DNA of 64,000 nucleotides from Ralstonia wenshanensis (GTDB lineage: Bacteria; Pseudomonadota; Gammaproteobacteria; Burkholderiales; Burkholderiaceae). This document shows, piece by piece, positions 9,674 to 18,895 of the stretch. The stretch's first letter is position 1; every line of letters begins with the position of its first letter. The notes beneath the pieces were generated by a model. It did no database searches. It saw only the letters and a program-made list of their open reading frames with translations, and was not told where the DNA came from. Position numbers and translations under genes: made by a program. The stretch is taken from positions 1 to 64,000 of the forward strand of contig NZ_CP076412.1 in the NCBI RefSeq assembly GCF_021173085.1, read 5' to 3'.

Positions 9674-11016
9674 GAAGTCACCGCGATCAGTTCAAGTTTG
9701 AGTTCCCGGATACCGGCCGGGGCATAGATGGTGAGGGTCTGCGCCTGCAGCATGCGCTCGTACAGCATGCCGCGCGCTTCCACGGCGAAGTAGCACGCGC
9801 CCGGGCGCACCGGAATGGCAGGCGGCACCTGCGGCGTGTAGGTGAGCGGCACGCCGGGCATGGACGACAACACGAGCTTTTCCACATCGTCGGGTGCGCC
9901 GACCTTGAAGCGCGCCGGAATGGCTTCCACCAGCTCGGCTGCGGGCATGTCTGCCGACACCGACAGATAGAAGCTGGTCTGATCGTCGATCTTGCCGGAG
10001 TCGATGCGGCCGAGGTGGAACGACGGGCGCGTCTCTTCCAGCGCGATCGCAAAGTAGCGTGTGGAGATGACGGTATCGAGCAGCTCGCGCACGATCGTGT
10101 CGAGCTTGGCAAACACCGGGCCCGGATTGTCGTGGTCGTAGGCGGGCAGGTCGGCCAGTGTGTAGCTCTTGGTGAACGTCATGAGCGCGCCGGCCAGCCG
10201 CAGCATTTCCTGGAACAGGCGCTCCGGGTGCAGGTCTGGGTGGTGATACAGATGCGACAGCGCCGCAAAGGCCGCATTGGCCGTGTGCAGCAGCCAGAAC
10301 GACGCAATGTCGCCGGAGCGGAATTCAATGATGTTCTTGGTCGGCTCGCGGTGAAAACCGTAAAGCGCGTTGACCTTGGCCTGCAGCGCGTCCAGCAGCC
10401 GGCGCAGGCGCTGATACAGCACGGCCGAGGCGTTGATCGCCATGCTGGGCGCGACAAAGTTCTCGTCCAGTTCAAAGCCGCCGGTGCCGGTGCGCCGCAC
10501 GCGCACCACGGGCAACGAGATGAACTGCTCGCGCGGTTCCGTCTCGGCAATCAGCTTGACCGACTTCTTCAGATACGTGATGGCCGCGGGCTCGGCCTCT
10601 GTATACAGGTCGGCCGTTTCCTCTTCCGTGCCGACAAAGCGCGAGACCGACGCGCCTTCGATCTGCTCGCGGTAGTTGCCGCCGTTGTCTTGCAGCGGAT
10701 ACAGCGCGATATGGAAGGTCAGCTCCGACACGCCGGCGGGAATGGCGTCGAGCACCAGCGGCGGCGGCAGCGCATCGGCCTGCGGCGCGAAGTACAGCTC
10801 GCCGTCGGGAAAGAACAGCGACAACTCGATCACGCGCAGCACGCCGCTGGCCAGCGCATCGGTATCGAAGCGTGCATGGCGGATACCCCATGCGTAAGGC
10901 TGGATGACTTGCGCAGTCGCGTGCAGGCGCGACTCGTGGTACGCGTCTTGACGCTGGAAGTGCTGCGGACGCAGGAACAGCCCTTCGCCCCAGAGAATCT
11001 TTGCGGAGTAACTCAC
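9670..11016 (-). CDS. tssK: T6SS baseplate subunit TssK
   Basis: 448 aa, normal for TssK (VasE/ImpJ). TssK trimers connect the cytoplasmic baseplate (TssEFG-VgrG) to the TssL/TssM membrane complex. The N-terminus has the family hallmark KILWGEGLFLRPQHFQRQD. The start is a GTG at 11016, with AAGGGCC a suitable distance upstream, 15 bp after tssJ. It ends in an ATGA overlap with tssL. No odd features. Confidence 0.97.
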   Translation of the reverse strand: MSYSAKILWGEGLFLRPQHFQRQDAYHESRLHATAQVIQPYAWGIRHARFDTDALASGVLRVIELSLFFPDGELYFAPQADALPPPLVLDAIPAGVSELTFHIALYPLQDNGGNYREQIEGASVSRFVGTEEETADLYTEAEPAAITYLKKSVKLIAETEPREQFISLPVVRVRRTGTGGFELDENFVAPSMAINASAVLYQRLRRLLDALQAKVNALYGFHREPTKNIIEFRSGDIASFWLLHTANAAFAALSHLYHHPDLHPERLFQEMLRLAGALMTFTKSYTLADLPAYDHDNPGPVFAKLDTIVRELLDTVISTRYFAIALEETRPSFHLGRIDSGKIDDQTSFYLSVSADMPAAELVEAIPARFKVGAPDDVEKLVLSSMPGVPLTYTPQVPPAIPVRPGACYFAVEARGMLYERMLQAQTLTIYAPAGIRELKLELIAVTS

Positions 11017-11031
11017 GTTGGCCCTTGTTGT

Positions 11032-11736
11032 TCAGCTACCGCAAACGGCAGGGGAGAGCAGGTTGACATCGGTCAGCGGTGTGGCGCCGGCCGGCGTGGT
11101 CAGCGTGCCGGACGTGACCGTCATGGCGCAGGCGTGGAGCCCGATCACGATGCCCGACTTCTCGTTCTTCTCGGTGTTGAAGGCAAACTTCCAGCGCTGC
11201 GATGCGGGGCTGCGGAACAGCGCCACGATGCCCAGCGTGGTGGCTTCGCGCGAGACTTTCTCGGTGAAGTCGTAACGCTGGCCCGGAATCAGCGTCATCT
11301 CACGCACGTTGACGAGGTCGGCGCCCAGCGTTTGCTTCTCGCGCGCCGGGTCGATGAACGTGTCATACGGTGCCTGCAGGAAGCTGGTCGGATCCTTCAA
11401 TGCATACAGGCGCACCACGATCGCCACCGGACGGCGGTCGTTTGCTGCGTTCAGGTTATTGCCGGCCGTCAGCTTGAGCGGCACTTCGCGCGGCGGCTTC
11501 TGCGCGTCGGGCAGGTTCGACGATTTGAGCCCCATCGCTTCCAGGGCGCCGTTGGCCGCACCAGCCAGCACGCTCGCGCCGGTGGAGCAGGCGGCTAACG
11601 CGGCCACGCTCGCGCTTACCAGCATCAACTTGAGCGCCCCTGCGAGACGGTGCTTCAGAGAGTGCTTCAGAAGGCTGCCGCAGCCCGGCTGCCTTGCCGC
11701 TTGCCCCCAAGCAGCATCGAATTTCATCATCTTCAT
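11032..11736 (-). CDS. tssJ: T6SS outer-membrane lipoprotein TssJ
   Basis: 234 aa. A basic N-terminal extension of about 36 residues precedes the hydrophobic LMLVSASVAALAAC lipobox (Cys near residue 50), which would place the lipidated domain on the inner face of the outer membrane. There it binds the periplasmic part of TssM. The mature domain shows the TssJ pattern (PVAIVVRLYALKD, then the FLQAPYDTFID loop). Several Met codons (11736, 11730, 11727) could start it; 11736 is used. It is the first gene of the minus-strand tssJKL-vgrG block and is transcribed away from the TPR-lipoprotein/tssB block across a repeat-bearing divergent promoter region. Confidence 0.93.
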   Translation of the reverse strand: MKMMKFDAAWGQAARQPGCGSLLKHSLKHRLAGALKLMLVSASVAALAACSTGASVLAGAANGALEAMGLKSSNLPDAQKPPREVPLKLTAGNNLNAANDRRPVAIVVRLYALKDPTSFLQAPYDTFIDPAREKQTLGADLVNVREMTLIPGQRYDFTEKVSREATTLGIVALFRSPASQRWKFAFNTEKNEKSGIVIGLHACAMTVTSGTLTTPAGATPLTDVNLLSPAVCGS

Positions 11737-11811
11737 GCCTGATTTCTGAATTACTTAATTCTCTTTGTTTGACTGCTGTCGCGCCTGTTCCGCTTAAGGA
11801 AACCGGTGAAT

Positions 11812-11930
11812 TGTTTCGATTCCTTAATAAAGGAAAAACGAAGAATGTTTCCGTTTCTTAATAATCGGAGATCGTTGCCTGGTGAGGCTCTAAGGCGTTG
11901 AATACAAAGGATGTTTCGGTTCCTTAATAA
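11812..11930 (+). promoter_or_regulatory. Three direct repeats in the divergent tssJ / tssB-block promoter region
   Basis: Three 19-bp near-copies lie at 11812-11830, 11846-11864 and 11912-11930, with consensus TGTTTCSGTTYCTTAATAA. Start-to-start spacing is 34 and 66 bp, roughly whole multiples of about 33 bp. Copy 1 extends into a perfect inverted repeat TTCCTT-aata-AAGGAA (11820-11835). A weaker copy in the other orientation (CCTTAA core) lies near 11794-11808, toward tssJ. The 11737-12064 intergenic region is AT-richer than its surroundings and holds no gene I can support. The repeats look like binding sites for a transcription factor of the T6SS locus; related sequence recurs at 43292-43351. 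Confidence 0.65.
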
Positions 11931-11941
11931 TCCGTTTTTGG

Positions 11942-11971
11942 TTGTCAACGGCAACGAGCGGAGTGTACTAT
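11942..11971 (+). promoter_or_regulatory. Sigma-70-like promoter for the TPR lipoprotein-tssB block
   Basis: TTGTCA at 11942-11947, an 18-bp spacer, then TACTAT at 11966-11971, facing the plus-strand block. Transcription would start near 11978, leaving a leader of about 87 nt to the GTG at 12065. The third repeat ends 11 bp upstream of the -35 hexamer, a usual place for an activator to bind. Assigned by eye. Confidence 0.45.
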
Positions 11972-12064
11972 TTCGCGCCAGTCGAGACCAACATTTAACT
12001 CGCCAATTCCGGCGAATTTGATTGGGTATCGACACACCGCTTTGAAACTTTGAAGAGTCTCGCC

Positions 12065-12697
12065 GTGGCCAAATCCTCGTCTACCTCCGTTCTCCGTTCC
12101 TTCATCGTGCTGGCTGCTGCCACCGCCCTCTTTGCGGGTTGCGCGACCAACAACCCCGGACCCCAAACCGACGAGGCCTTCGGCCAGAGCATGTCGGAGG
12201 CGGAAGCTGCGGCCAAGGGCGGCCAGCAGGACAAGGCGATTGATCTGTACCAGCAGATCGCCAAGCAGAACCCAACCCGTGACGAGCCGTGGGTGCGCAT
12301 CGCGCAGATCCAGTTCGGCGCAGAGAAGTACCCGCAGGCCATCCTGGCTGCAGAGGAAGCCCTGCAACGTGACAACGCTGATCGCCAAGCCAAGAGCATC
12401 CTGGCTGTGAGCGGCCTGCGCGTGGCGCGCCGTTCGCTGCAAGAGCTGCGTGCAGACAGCGCGCTGGCCGGCGACGTCAAGACCGACGCGCAAGTGCTTG
12501 CCAAGATGCTGCGCGACACGCTGGGCGAGCAGGTCCTGTTCCCGGGCGAACAACCGGTTGTCAAGCAACCTGTGCGCCGCCCGACCCGCGTCGTTCGCCG
12601 CCCGGCTCACGCTGTTGAGCACGGCACCACTGCTGCGCCGGCAGCTGCCACCGGTGCTGCCAGCGGCAGCGCAGACCCGTTCGGCGCCCTGCGTTAA
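12065..12697 (+). CDS. TPR-containing lipoprotein upstream of tssB
   Basis: About 210 aa from the GTG at 12065, which has GAAGAG 7 nt upstream; an in-frame TTG at 12050 lacks such a site. A signal peptide ends at the lipobox LFAGC. The mature part (about 35-150) has two or three TPR-like units (AAAKGGQQDKAIDLYQQIAKQ, then a similar unit with AEKYPQAILAAEEALQ), followed by a basic Pro/Arg-rich and Ala-rich tail. A TPR lipoprotein at this place before tssB is common in Burkholderiales T6SS loci, where names such as TagM have been used; I do not assign one. It probably helps position or assemble the machine at the envelope. First gene of the plus-strand core block. Confidence 0.8.
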   Translation: MAKSSSTSVLRSFIVLAAATALFAGCATNNPGPQTDEAFGQSMSEAEAAAKGGQQDKAIDLYQQIAKQNPTRDEPWVRIAQIQFGAEKYPQAILAAEEALQRDNADRQAKSILAVSGLRVARRSLQELRADSALAGDVKTDAQVLAKMLRDTLGEQVLFPGEQPVVKQPVRRPTRVVRRPAHAVEHGTTAAPAAATGAASGSADPFGALR

Positions 12698-12731
12698 GCG
12701 CAGCGCTGGTTCGCATTCCTGGAGGAACGTG

Positions 12732-13244
12732 ATGGCCAAGAAAGAAAGCGTACAGAAGCGTCTGCAGAAGGTGCGTCCGCCGCGTGTGCAACTGACGTAT
12801 GACGTCGAAATCGGCGACGCAATCGAGACGAAGGAGCTGCCATTCGTGGTGGGCGTGGTGGCCGACCTGTCGGGCCAATCCGAAGTGCAGCAACCCAAGC
12901 TGCGCGATCGAAAGTTCGTCAACATCGACCGCGACAATTTCGACGAGGTGATGAAGGGCGTGGAGCCGCGCGCGGCGTTCCAGGTGCCGAACACGCTGAC
13001 GGAAGACGGTGGCCGCTTTGGCGTCGACCTGAAGTTCCGCTCGCTGGAAGACTTCAGCCCCGAAGCCGTTGTCGAGCAGGTCGAGCCGCTGCGCAAGCTG
13101 CTCGAAGCCCGCTCCAAGCTGGCTGACCTGCGCAACAAGATGGCCGGTAACGACAAGCTGGAAGACCTGCTGTCGGAAGTGCTGAAGAACACCGAAAACG
13201 CGAAGAAGCTGGGCGCCAAGCAAAACGGGGGCGAGGATGCTTGA
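12732..13244 (+). CDS. tssB: T6SS sheath small subunit TssB
   Basis: 170 aa, normal for TssB (VipA/ImpB). With TssC it polymerises into the contractile sheath around the Hcp tube. The ATG at 12732 has GGAGGAAC just upstream; the longer open frame before it overlaps the lipoprotein gene and is not used. Seen: the family segments RVQLTYDVEIGDA, LPFVVGVVADLSG and KLRDRKFVNIDRDNFDEVM. The last codons overlap tssC by 8 bp. Confidence 0.98.
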   Translation: MAKKESVQKRLQKVRPPRVQLTYDVEIGDAIETKELPFVVGVVADLSGQSEVQQPKLRDRKFVNIDRDNFDEVMKGVEPRAAFQVPNTLTEDGGRFGVDLKFRSLEDFSPEAVVEQVEPLRKLLEARSKLADLRNKMAGNDKLEDLLSEVLKNTENAKKLGAKQNGGEDA

Positions 13245-14721
13245 GAACCAATCCGCTGCGCAGGGTGCCTCGGTTGCGGAAGAGGTGAGCCTGCTGGACA
13301 GCATCGTCGAGCAAAGCCGCGTCGCCAAGTCCGACTCCGAGCGCGAACGCGCGAAAGACATCATCGGCGAGCTGGCCAGCCAAGTGCTGAGCGGCACCGT
13401 GGTGGTGTCCGACAACCTGTCGGCCACGCTCGATGCACGTGTGGCCGAGTTGGACCGTCTGATCTCGCAGCAACTGAGCGCAATCATGCACGCACCGGAA
13501 TTCCAGAAACTGGAATCGACCTGGCGCGGCCTGCACTATCTGGTCAAGGAAACGAGCACCGGCCAGACGATCAAGATCAAGGCGCTCAACGCGACCAAGC
13601 GCGATCTGACGAAAGACTTCAAGACCGCGATCGAGTTTGATCAGAGCGCGCTGTTCAAGAAGGTCTACGAAGAAGAATTCGGTACCTTTGGCGGTGCGCC
13701 GTTTGGCGCGCTGATTGGCGACTTTGAAGTCACGCGTCAGCCCGAAGACATGTACTTCATCGAGCAGATGGCACACGTGGCTGCGGCTTCGCATGCGCCG
13801 TTCATCGCGTCGTCGTCACCGGAGCTGCTGGGTCTGGAATCGTTTGCCGACCTGGGCAAGCCGCGCGACCTGGCCAAGGTGTTCGACACGGTCGAATACG
13901 CCAAGTGGAAGTCGTTCCGCGATTCGGAAGATTCGCGCTACGTGGGGCTGACCTTGCCGCGTTTCCTCGGCCGTCTGCCGTACAACCCGAAGGACGGCAC
14001 CGTGGTCGAGAGCTTCAACTTTGTTGAGGACGTGGACGGCACCGATCACAGCAAGTACCTGTGGTGCAACGCCGCCTGGGCGTTCGGCGCCCGCCTGACG
14101 GCAGCGTTTGACGACTTCGGTTGGTGCGCTGCCATCCGCGGTGTGGAAGGTGGTGGCTTGGTGGAAGACCTGCCGACGCACACGTTCAAGACCGACGACG
14201 GCGAGATCGCACTCAAGTGCCCGACAGAGATCGCCATTACCGACCGCCGCGAGAAGGAGTTGAGCGACCTCGGCTTCATCCCGCTCGTGCATTGCAAGAA
14301 CACGGACTACGCCGCGTTCTTCGCAGCGCAATCGGCGCAGAAGGCGAAGAAGTACGACTCCGACAGTGCAAACGCCAATGCGGTCCTGTCTGCGCAGTTG
14401 CAGTACATCTTCTCGGTGTCGCGCGTGGCGCATTACCTGAAGGCGATGATGCGCGACAAGATCGGCAGCTTTGCCTCGGCCAAGAACGTTGAGACGTTCC
14501 TGAACCGCTGGATTTCGCAGTACGTGCTGCTGGACGACAACGCCACGCAAGAGCAGAAGGCGCAATTCCCGCTGCGCGAGGCGTCGATCCAGGTGGCGGA
14601 AGTGCCGGGCAAGCCGGGCACGTACCGCTCGGTGGCGTTCCTGCGGCCGCACTTCCAGTTGGATGAATTGTCGATCTCGCTGCGTCTGGTGGCGGATCTG
14701 CCCAAGTCGGCCAACTCGTAA
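13237..14721 (+). CDS. tssC: T6SS sheath large subunit TssC
   Basis: 494 aa, normal for TssC (VipB/ImpC). It forms the sheath with TssB and is the part contacted by ClpV for recycling after contraction. Hallmarks: LDRLISQQLSAIMHAPEFQ, ESTWRGLHYLV, FGALIGDFEV, and the C-terminal RSVAFLRPHFQLDELSISLR. Overlaps tssB by 8 bp, so translation is probably coupled. Confidence 0.98.
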   Translation: MLENQSAAQGASVAEEVSLLDSIVEQSRVAKSDSERERAKDIIGELASQVLSGTVVVSDNLSATLDARVAELDRLISQQLSAIMHAPEFQKLESTWRGLHYLVKETSTGQTIKIKALNATKRDLTKDFKTAIEFDQSALFKKVYEEEFGTFGGAPFGALIGDFEVTRQPEDMYFIEQMAHVAAASHAPFIASSSPELLGLESFADLGKPRDLAKVFDTVEYAKWKSFRDSEDSRYVGLTLPRFLGRLPYNPKDGTVVESFNFVEDVDGTDHSKYLWCNAAWAFGARLTAAFDDFGWCAAIRGVEGGGLVEDLPTHTFKTDDGEIALKCPTEIAITDRREKELSDLGFIPLVHCKNTDYAAFFAAQSAQKAKKYDSDSANANAVLSAQLQYIFSVSRVAHYLKAMMRDKIGSFASAKNVETFLNRWISQYVLLDDNATQEQKAQFPLREASIQVAEVPGKPGTYRSVAFLRPHFQLDELSISLRLVADLPKSANS

Positions 14722-14826
14722 TTCCTGACCGGACTCTCCCCGGGGGGGAATGTTCGGGCATAACCACCCGTTACGCTCGTTACCCGTTGCAGTACCAACA
14801 ACCAATCTATTGAAGAGGGTCTCTGT

Positions 14827-15330
14827 ATGAAGGATATCTACGTCAAGTTCGACAGCCCGGCGATCAAGGGGGAGTCGCAAGACAAGGATCACAAGGACTG
14901 GATCGAAATCAACAGCTGGTCGCAAGCAATCAGCCAACCGCGTTCGGCCACGGCTTCGACCGCCGGCGGCCACACGGCTGAGCGTTGCGAGCACCGCGAC
15001 ATGGTCTTCACGAAGGATCTGGACGTCGTCAGCCCGCTGCTGTATCAGCACGCTTCGGGCGGCACGACCTTCGGTGAAGTGACCATCGAGTTCTTCCGCG
15101 CAGACGGCGAAGGCAACCGCGTGAAGTACCTCGAAGTCAAGCTGAAGAACGCCATCCTGAGCGAAGTCGATTCGCAAGTGGTGGCCCAGGGCATTCCGAC
15201 CGACACCTTCAGCCTGCGCTACGCCGCTGTGCAGTGGAAGTACACGCAGCAGAAGAGCGCCGGCGGCCAAGGCGGCAACTCGCAAGGCGCCTGGAGCCTC
15301 ACCAAGAACGACAAGACCTACTCGGTTTAA
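14827..15330 (+). CDS. hcp: T6SS tube protein Hcp (TssD)
   Basis: 167 aa. Hcp hexamers stack into the inner tube that carries VgrG and small effectors out of the cell. Seen: the N-terminal MKDIYVKFDSPAIKGES and the typical beta-barrel segments with FTKDLDVVSPLLYQ and GEVTIEFFRAD. Its ATG follows GAGGG. A 105-bp gap separates it from tssC, containing a G7 run (from about 14742) and a small repeat of GTTAC units near 14767-14790; I cannot assign these. An intrinsic terminator follows the gene, which would let hcp be made in larger amounts than the genes after it. Confidence 0.98.
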   Translation: MKDIYVKFDSPAIKGESQDKDHKDWIEINSWSQAISQPRSATASTAGGHTAERCEHRDMVFTKDLDVVSPLLYQHASGGTTFGEVTIEFFRADGEGNRVKYLEVKLKNAILSEVDSQVVAQGIPTDTFSLRYAAVQWKYTQQKSAGGQGGNSQGAWSLTKNDKTYSV

Positions 15331-15350
15331 CGTTTGGTGTTCTCCTGATG

Positions 15351-15388
15351 ACAAGAGCCGCAGCCGCCGTGCTGCGGCATCTTGTTTT
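15351..15388 (+). terminator. Intrinsic terminator between hcp and tssE
   Basis: Left arm ACAAGA plus GCCGCAGC (15351-15364), loop CGCCGT, right arm GCTGCGGC, one unpaired A, then TCTTGT (15371-15385), followed by TTT. This GC-rich hairpin with a T-run lies 21 bp after the hcp stop and 11 bp before the tssE start. It probably terminates part of the transcripts reading out of hcp. Confidence 0.75.
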
Positions 15389-15398
15389 CTAGCAGCAT

Positions 15399-15872
15399 AT
15401 GAAAGGCTTCGAACCCAGCCTGCTCGACAAGCTCTTCGACGACGAGCCGCACGCACCCATGCCCACGGCATTGCGCCAGCTCTCGCTTGAAGAACTCAAG
15501 AGCACCGTGGCACGCGATATTGAATCCTTGCTCAACACGCGCATCGTGTTGGAAGAGGAGGACTTGCACGGCTTGCCGGAATGCAAGCGGTCGCTGCTCA
15601 CGTATGGCCTGAACGATTTTTCCGGCCTGAGCCTGGCCAGTTTCTACGACCGCAATTACATCTGCCAGTCGCTTACCAAGGCGATCGAGCGGCACGAGCC
15701 GCGTCTGCAGCATGTGAATGTGTCGCTGGAGATCAATGAGCGCGCGACCAATGCCTTGTGCTTTGGGATCAGCGCGGTGCTGCTGGTGGGGCCCGCCCGC
15801 GAGCCCGTGAGTTTTGACGCCATGCTGCAACCCTCGACGCTGCGGTATTCCGTGTCGCGCGGACGCGGCTGA
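15399..15872 (+). CDS. tssE: T6SS baseplate subunit TssE (gp25-like)
   Basis: 157 aa. TssE resembles the phage T4 baseplate wedge protein gp25 and helps start sheath assembly. Seen: the N-terminal LLDKLFDDE, a gp25/lysozyme-like fold with VARDIESLLNTR, the LLTYGLNDFSGLSL segment, and the C-terminal HVNVSLE. The ATG lies 11 bp behind the hairpin terminator, with no strong ribosome-binding site visible. 78 bp separate it from tssF. Confidence 0.96.
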   Translation: MKGFEPSLLDKLFDDEPHAPMPTALRQLSLEELKSTVARDIESLLNTRIVLEEEDLHGLPECKRSLLTYGLNDFSGLSLASFYDRNYICQSLTKAIERHEPRLQHVNVSLEINERATNALCFGISAVLLVGPAREPVSFDAMLQPSTLRYSVSRGRG

Positions 15873-15950
15873 GATTGCACGACCCTGCATACGGCACCAC
15901 CCGCAACACGCTGAAGCACCCGCAGGATCGCCACCGGACCGCAACGAAGA

Positions 15951-17801
15951 ATGGAAGAGCTGCTGCCTTATTACGAACGAGAACTGGCCTTCCTGCGCCG
16001 GTACTCGCGCGACTTCGCCGAGCGGTATCCGAAGATCGCCGGCCGCCTCGCCATGTCGGGCGACGGCTGCGACGATCCGCATGTCGAGCGGATGATCGAA
16101 TCGTTTGCCTTCCTGACCGCCCGTGTCAGCAAGAAGCTCGACGACGACTACCCCGAATTTACCGAGGCGCTGCTGGAGGTGCTGTACCCGCACTACCTGC
16201 GGCCCTTTCCATCGTGCTCTGTGGCGCATTTCGATGTGCGTGGCGTGGCGGCGCAACTGAGCGCGCCGGTCACGATTGCGCGCGGCACGTTTCTCACTAC
16301 ACGCGTGGTGCGCAAGGTCGAATGCCGTTTCCGCACCGCATACGACGTCACGTTCGCGCCAGTGCGTGTTGCAGGTGCAACGTTCGAGCGCGCGGTGTCG
16401 GCGCCGGCCGCCGTGCAATTGCCCAAAGGCGCGACTGGCTCCATTGCGATCACGCTGGAATACGTGGGCGAGCGCGGTGGTTTTGAATCGCTGTCGATGG
16501 ACAAGCTGCGCGTCTACATGGACGGCGAGCCGTCCTTCGTGGCCGCGCTGGGTGACGCGCTGTTCCTGCACACCGCAGCCGGATATGTGGAAGCTGAACG
16601 CGCAGGCGTCTGGAAACGGCTGATCTCGGTGCCTTTGCACGAAGTCGGCTTTAGTGAAGACGAAGCCCTGATCGATTGCCCGGCCCGCTCGCACCCGGCC
16701 TATCGTCTGCTGACCGAGCACTTCAGCTTTGCCGAGAAGTTCAACTTCTTCGATATCGACCTGGCGGCATTGCGACGTGGCATGACGCCGGGCGTGCCGG
16801 TGCGCCGTCTGACACTGCATCTGGTGCTCAAAGACCTGCGCAGCGATTCGCACGCTGCTCGCCTGCTTGAGAACCTTCAACCCGAGCACCTGCGCCTGCA
16901 TTGCACGCCCGTGGTCAATCTGTTCCAGCAGAAGGCAGACCCGATCCGCATCGAACATACGGCCAGTGCGTATCCGGTGGTGGCCGACAGCCGGCGCGCG
17001 CACGGCTTTGACATCTACTCCATCGACAACGTGCAGCTGGTGCGCGAAACCACGGCGCACGAGAAGGTCACAGAGTTCCGGCCGTTCTACTCCCTGCACC
17101 ACGGCGAAGAGCCCGGCCGCGCGGGCCATTACTGGCTGGCGCGTCGCAATGAGCTGATCGCCCAGCGCAGCCCGGGGTTCGAAACCGAGATCTCCATTGT
17201 CGATACACACTTCGACCCGGCAAGCCCGCAGACCGACACGCTGAGCCTGACCGTCACCTGCACGAACCGTGACTTGCCTTCGACGCTGGCGTTCGGCCAG
17301 CCCGATGGCGATCTGTCGATGGAAGGCAGTTCCATCGCCCGCAACATCACCTTCCTGCGCAAGCCCACGCCTTCGATGCGGTTTGGCGGTGGGCGCGCGG
17401 CGCAGTGGCGGCTGATCTCGCTGCTGGCGCTCAACCATTTGTCGCTCGTGCAGAACGGTCTGCCGACGTTGAAAGAGATGCTGCGCCTGCACGATCTGCC
17501 GCGCAACGCGATCTCGGCGCGGCAGATCGAAGGCATCGTCGCGCTCGATTACCAACCGGCGACGCAGTGGCTGGCCGGCAAGCCGTTCGCCACATTCGTG
17601 CGCGGCCTGGAGGTGCGCCTCACGCTGGATGAAGACGCCTTTGTAGGCACCGGCATGCATCGGTTCATCCGTGTGCTGGACCACTTCTTCGGCTTGTACG
17701 TCCACATGAACAGCTTTGTGCAGTTGATTGCGGTCTCGCGCCGCAGCGGCAAGGAATTGGTCAAATGCGCACCCCGCAGCGGCGAATCGATCCTGGTGTG
17801 A
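15951..17801 (+). CDS. tssF: T6SS baseplate subunit TssF
   Basis: 616 aa, normal for TssF (VasA/ImpG), a wedge component binding TssG and TssK. The start MEELLPYYERELAFLRRYSR and the segments FAERYPKIAGRLAM and YPHYLRPFPSCSVAHFD are diagnostic. It overlaps tssG by 37 bp, so translation is probably coupled. Confidence 0.98.
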   Translation: MEELLPYYERELAFLRRYSRDFAERYPKIAGRLAMSGDGCDDPHVERMIESFAFLTARVSKKLDDDYPEFTEALLEVLYPHYLRPFPSCSVAHFDVRGVAAQLSAPVTIARGTFLTTRVVRKVECRFRTAYDVTFAPVRVAGATFERAVSAPAAVQLPKGATGSIAITLEYVGERGGFESLSMDKLRVYMDGEPSFVAALGDALFLHTAAGYVEAERAGVWKRLISVPLHEVGFSEDEALIDCPARSHPAYRLLTEHFSFAEKFNFFDIDLAALRRGMTPGVPVRRLTLHLVLKDLRSDSHAARLLENLQPEHLRLHCTPVVNLFQQKADPIRIEHTASAYPVVADSRRAHGFDIYSIDNVQLVRETTAHEKVTEFRPFYSLHHGEEPGRAGHYWLARRNELIAQRSPGFETEISIVDTHFDPASPQTDTLSLTVTCTNRDLPSTLAFGQPDGDLSMEGSSIARNITFLRKPTPSMRFGGGRAAQWRLISLLALNHLSLVQNGLPTLKEMLRLHDLPRNAISARQIEGIVALDYQPATQWLAGKPFATFVRGLEVRLTLDEDAFVGTGMHRFIRVLDHFFGLYVHMNSFVQLIAVSRRSGKELVKCAPRSGESILV

Positions 17802-18856
17802 TCCGGCGGCTGCTCAAGCAGCCGCACCGGTACCAGTTCTTCCAGGCCGTGCGCCTGCTGGAGCAGCTGTTTGCGCGCGAAGGCGGCATGGCGCCCGAGC
17901 AGGCACTGGCCACGCGCCTGAGTTTTCGCAACACGCTGTCGCTGTCGTTTCCGCCTAGCGAACTGCAGAACGTCGAGGCCGAGGGCATCACCGCCGAGAT
18001 GCTCGAAACCGACGCCGCGTTCATTGCCGCGCTGGAAGAAGGCGCGCTGGATTCGCTGGCAATCACGCCCTCGTTCTTCGGCATGCTGGGCGGGCAGGGC
18101 GCCTTGCCGTTGCGCTACACCGAAATCGTGGCGGAGCGAGAAAGCCTCTGGCGCGACCGCGCTGCACGCGCGTTCTTCGACATCTTCTCGAACCGGGCCA
18201 CGGCGCTGTTTTACCTGGCGTGGAAGAAATACCGGCTGCCGTTCCAGTACGAAGTCGACACCAACAAGCATTACCTGCCGCTGCTGTTGTCGTTGGCGGG
18301 CGCGGCAGACAAGACGCTGCGCCACGACCTTTCCACCACGCCCGGGCCGATCCTTGACGAAGCGCTGGCCGGCTATGCCACGGCGATCCGGCATCGGCCG
18401 GTGTCTGCGGCGTATCTGCAGCGCGTGCTGTCGGACTACTTCCAGGCGCCGATGCGGGTGGAGCAGTTCGTTGGCGGGTGGTATCGCGTGCCGGCGTCGC
18501 AGTACACGCGGTTGGGCAGCACCAACAACCTGCTGGGCGCCACGGCGTTGGCAGGTGGCCGGGTGTGGCAGCGGGACCTGCGCGTGCGCCTGTGGGTCGG
18601 GCCGCTCAAGCGCGCGCAGTACCGCAATTTCCTGCCGGGTGCATCGGGCGCGCTGGCACTGCGCAAGATGCTGACCATCCTGTGCGGCACCACGCTGGAG
18701 TTCGAGATCAAGCTGATCCTGCGCCACCAAGACGTGACCGGCAGCACGCTGGATAACAGCAACGACGGCCGCCTGGGCTGGGACACTTTCCTGTGCTCCC
18801 GCCCCGCGCAGCAGGACCGCAGCGATGCGCAATACACGCTCGCGCCGCTGCATTGA
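17765..18856 (+). CDS. tssG: T6SS baseplate subunit TssG
   Basis: 363 aa, normal for TssG (VasB/ImpH). It pairs with TssF in the baseplate wedge. Diagnostic segments: a start with PGVIRRLLKQPHRYQFFQAV, ITPSFFGMLGGQGALPLRYT, and the C-terminal GRLGWDTFLCS. It starts inside the end of tssF and ends 39 bp before tssH. Confidence 0.98.
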   Translation: MRTPQRRIDPGVIRRLLKQPHRYQFFQAVRLLEQLFAREGGMAPEQALATRLSFRNTLSLSFPPSELQNVEAEGITAEMLETDAAFIAALEEGALDSLAITPSFFGMLGGQGALPLRYTEIVAERESLWRDRAARAFFDIFSNRATALFYLAWKKYRLPFQYEVDTNKHYLPLLLSLAGAADKTLRHDLSTTPGPILDEALAGYATAIRHRPVSAAYLQRVLSDYFQAPMRVEQFVGGWYRVPASQYTRLGSTNNLLGATALAGGRVWQRDLRVRLWVGPLKRAQYRNFLPGASGALALRKMLTILCGTTLEFEIKLILRHQDVTGSTLDNSNDGRLGWDTFLCSRPAQQDRSDAQYTLAPLH

Positions 18857-18895
18857 TACCGACACATTCATCGATTTTTTCGGAGCGCTGCCGCC

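Noticed and set aside
13237-13244. Programmed frameshift at the tssB/tssC overlap
   Set aside because: Both genes have full length, their own starts and no slippery heptamer; an ordinary overlap explains it.
15327-17705. Minus-strand open frame of 792 codons opposite tssE and tssF
   Set aside because: Shadow frame; the plus-strand genes are well supported.
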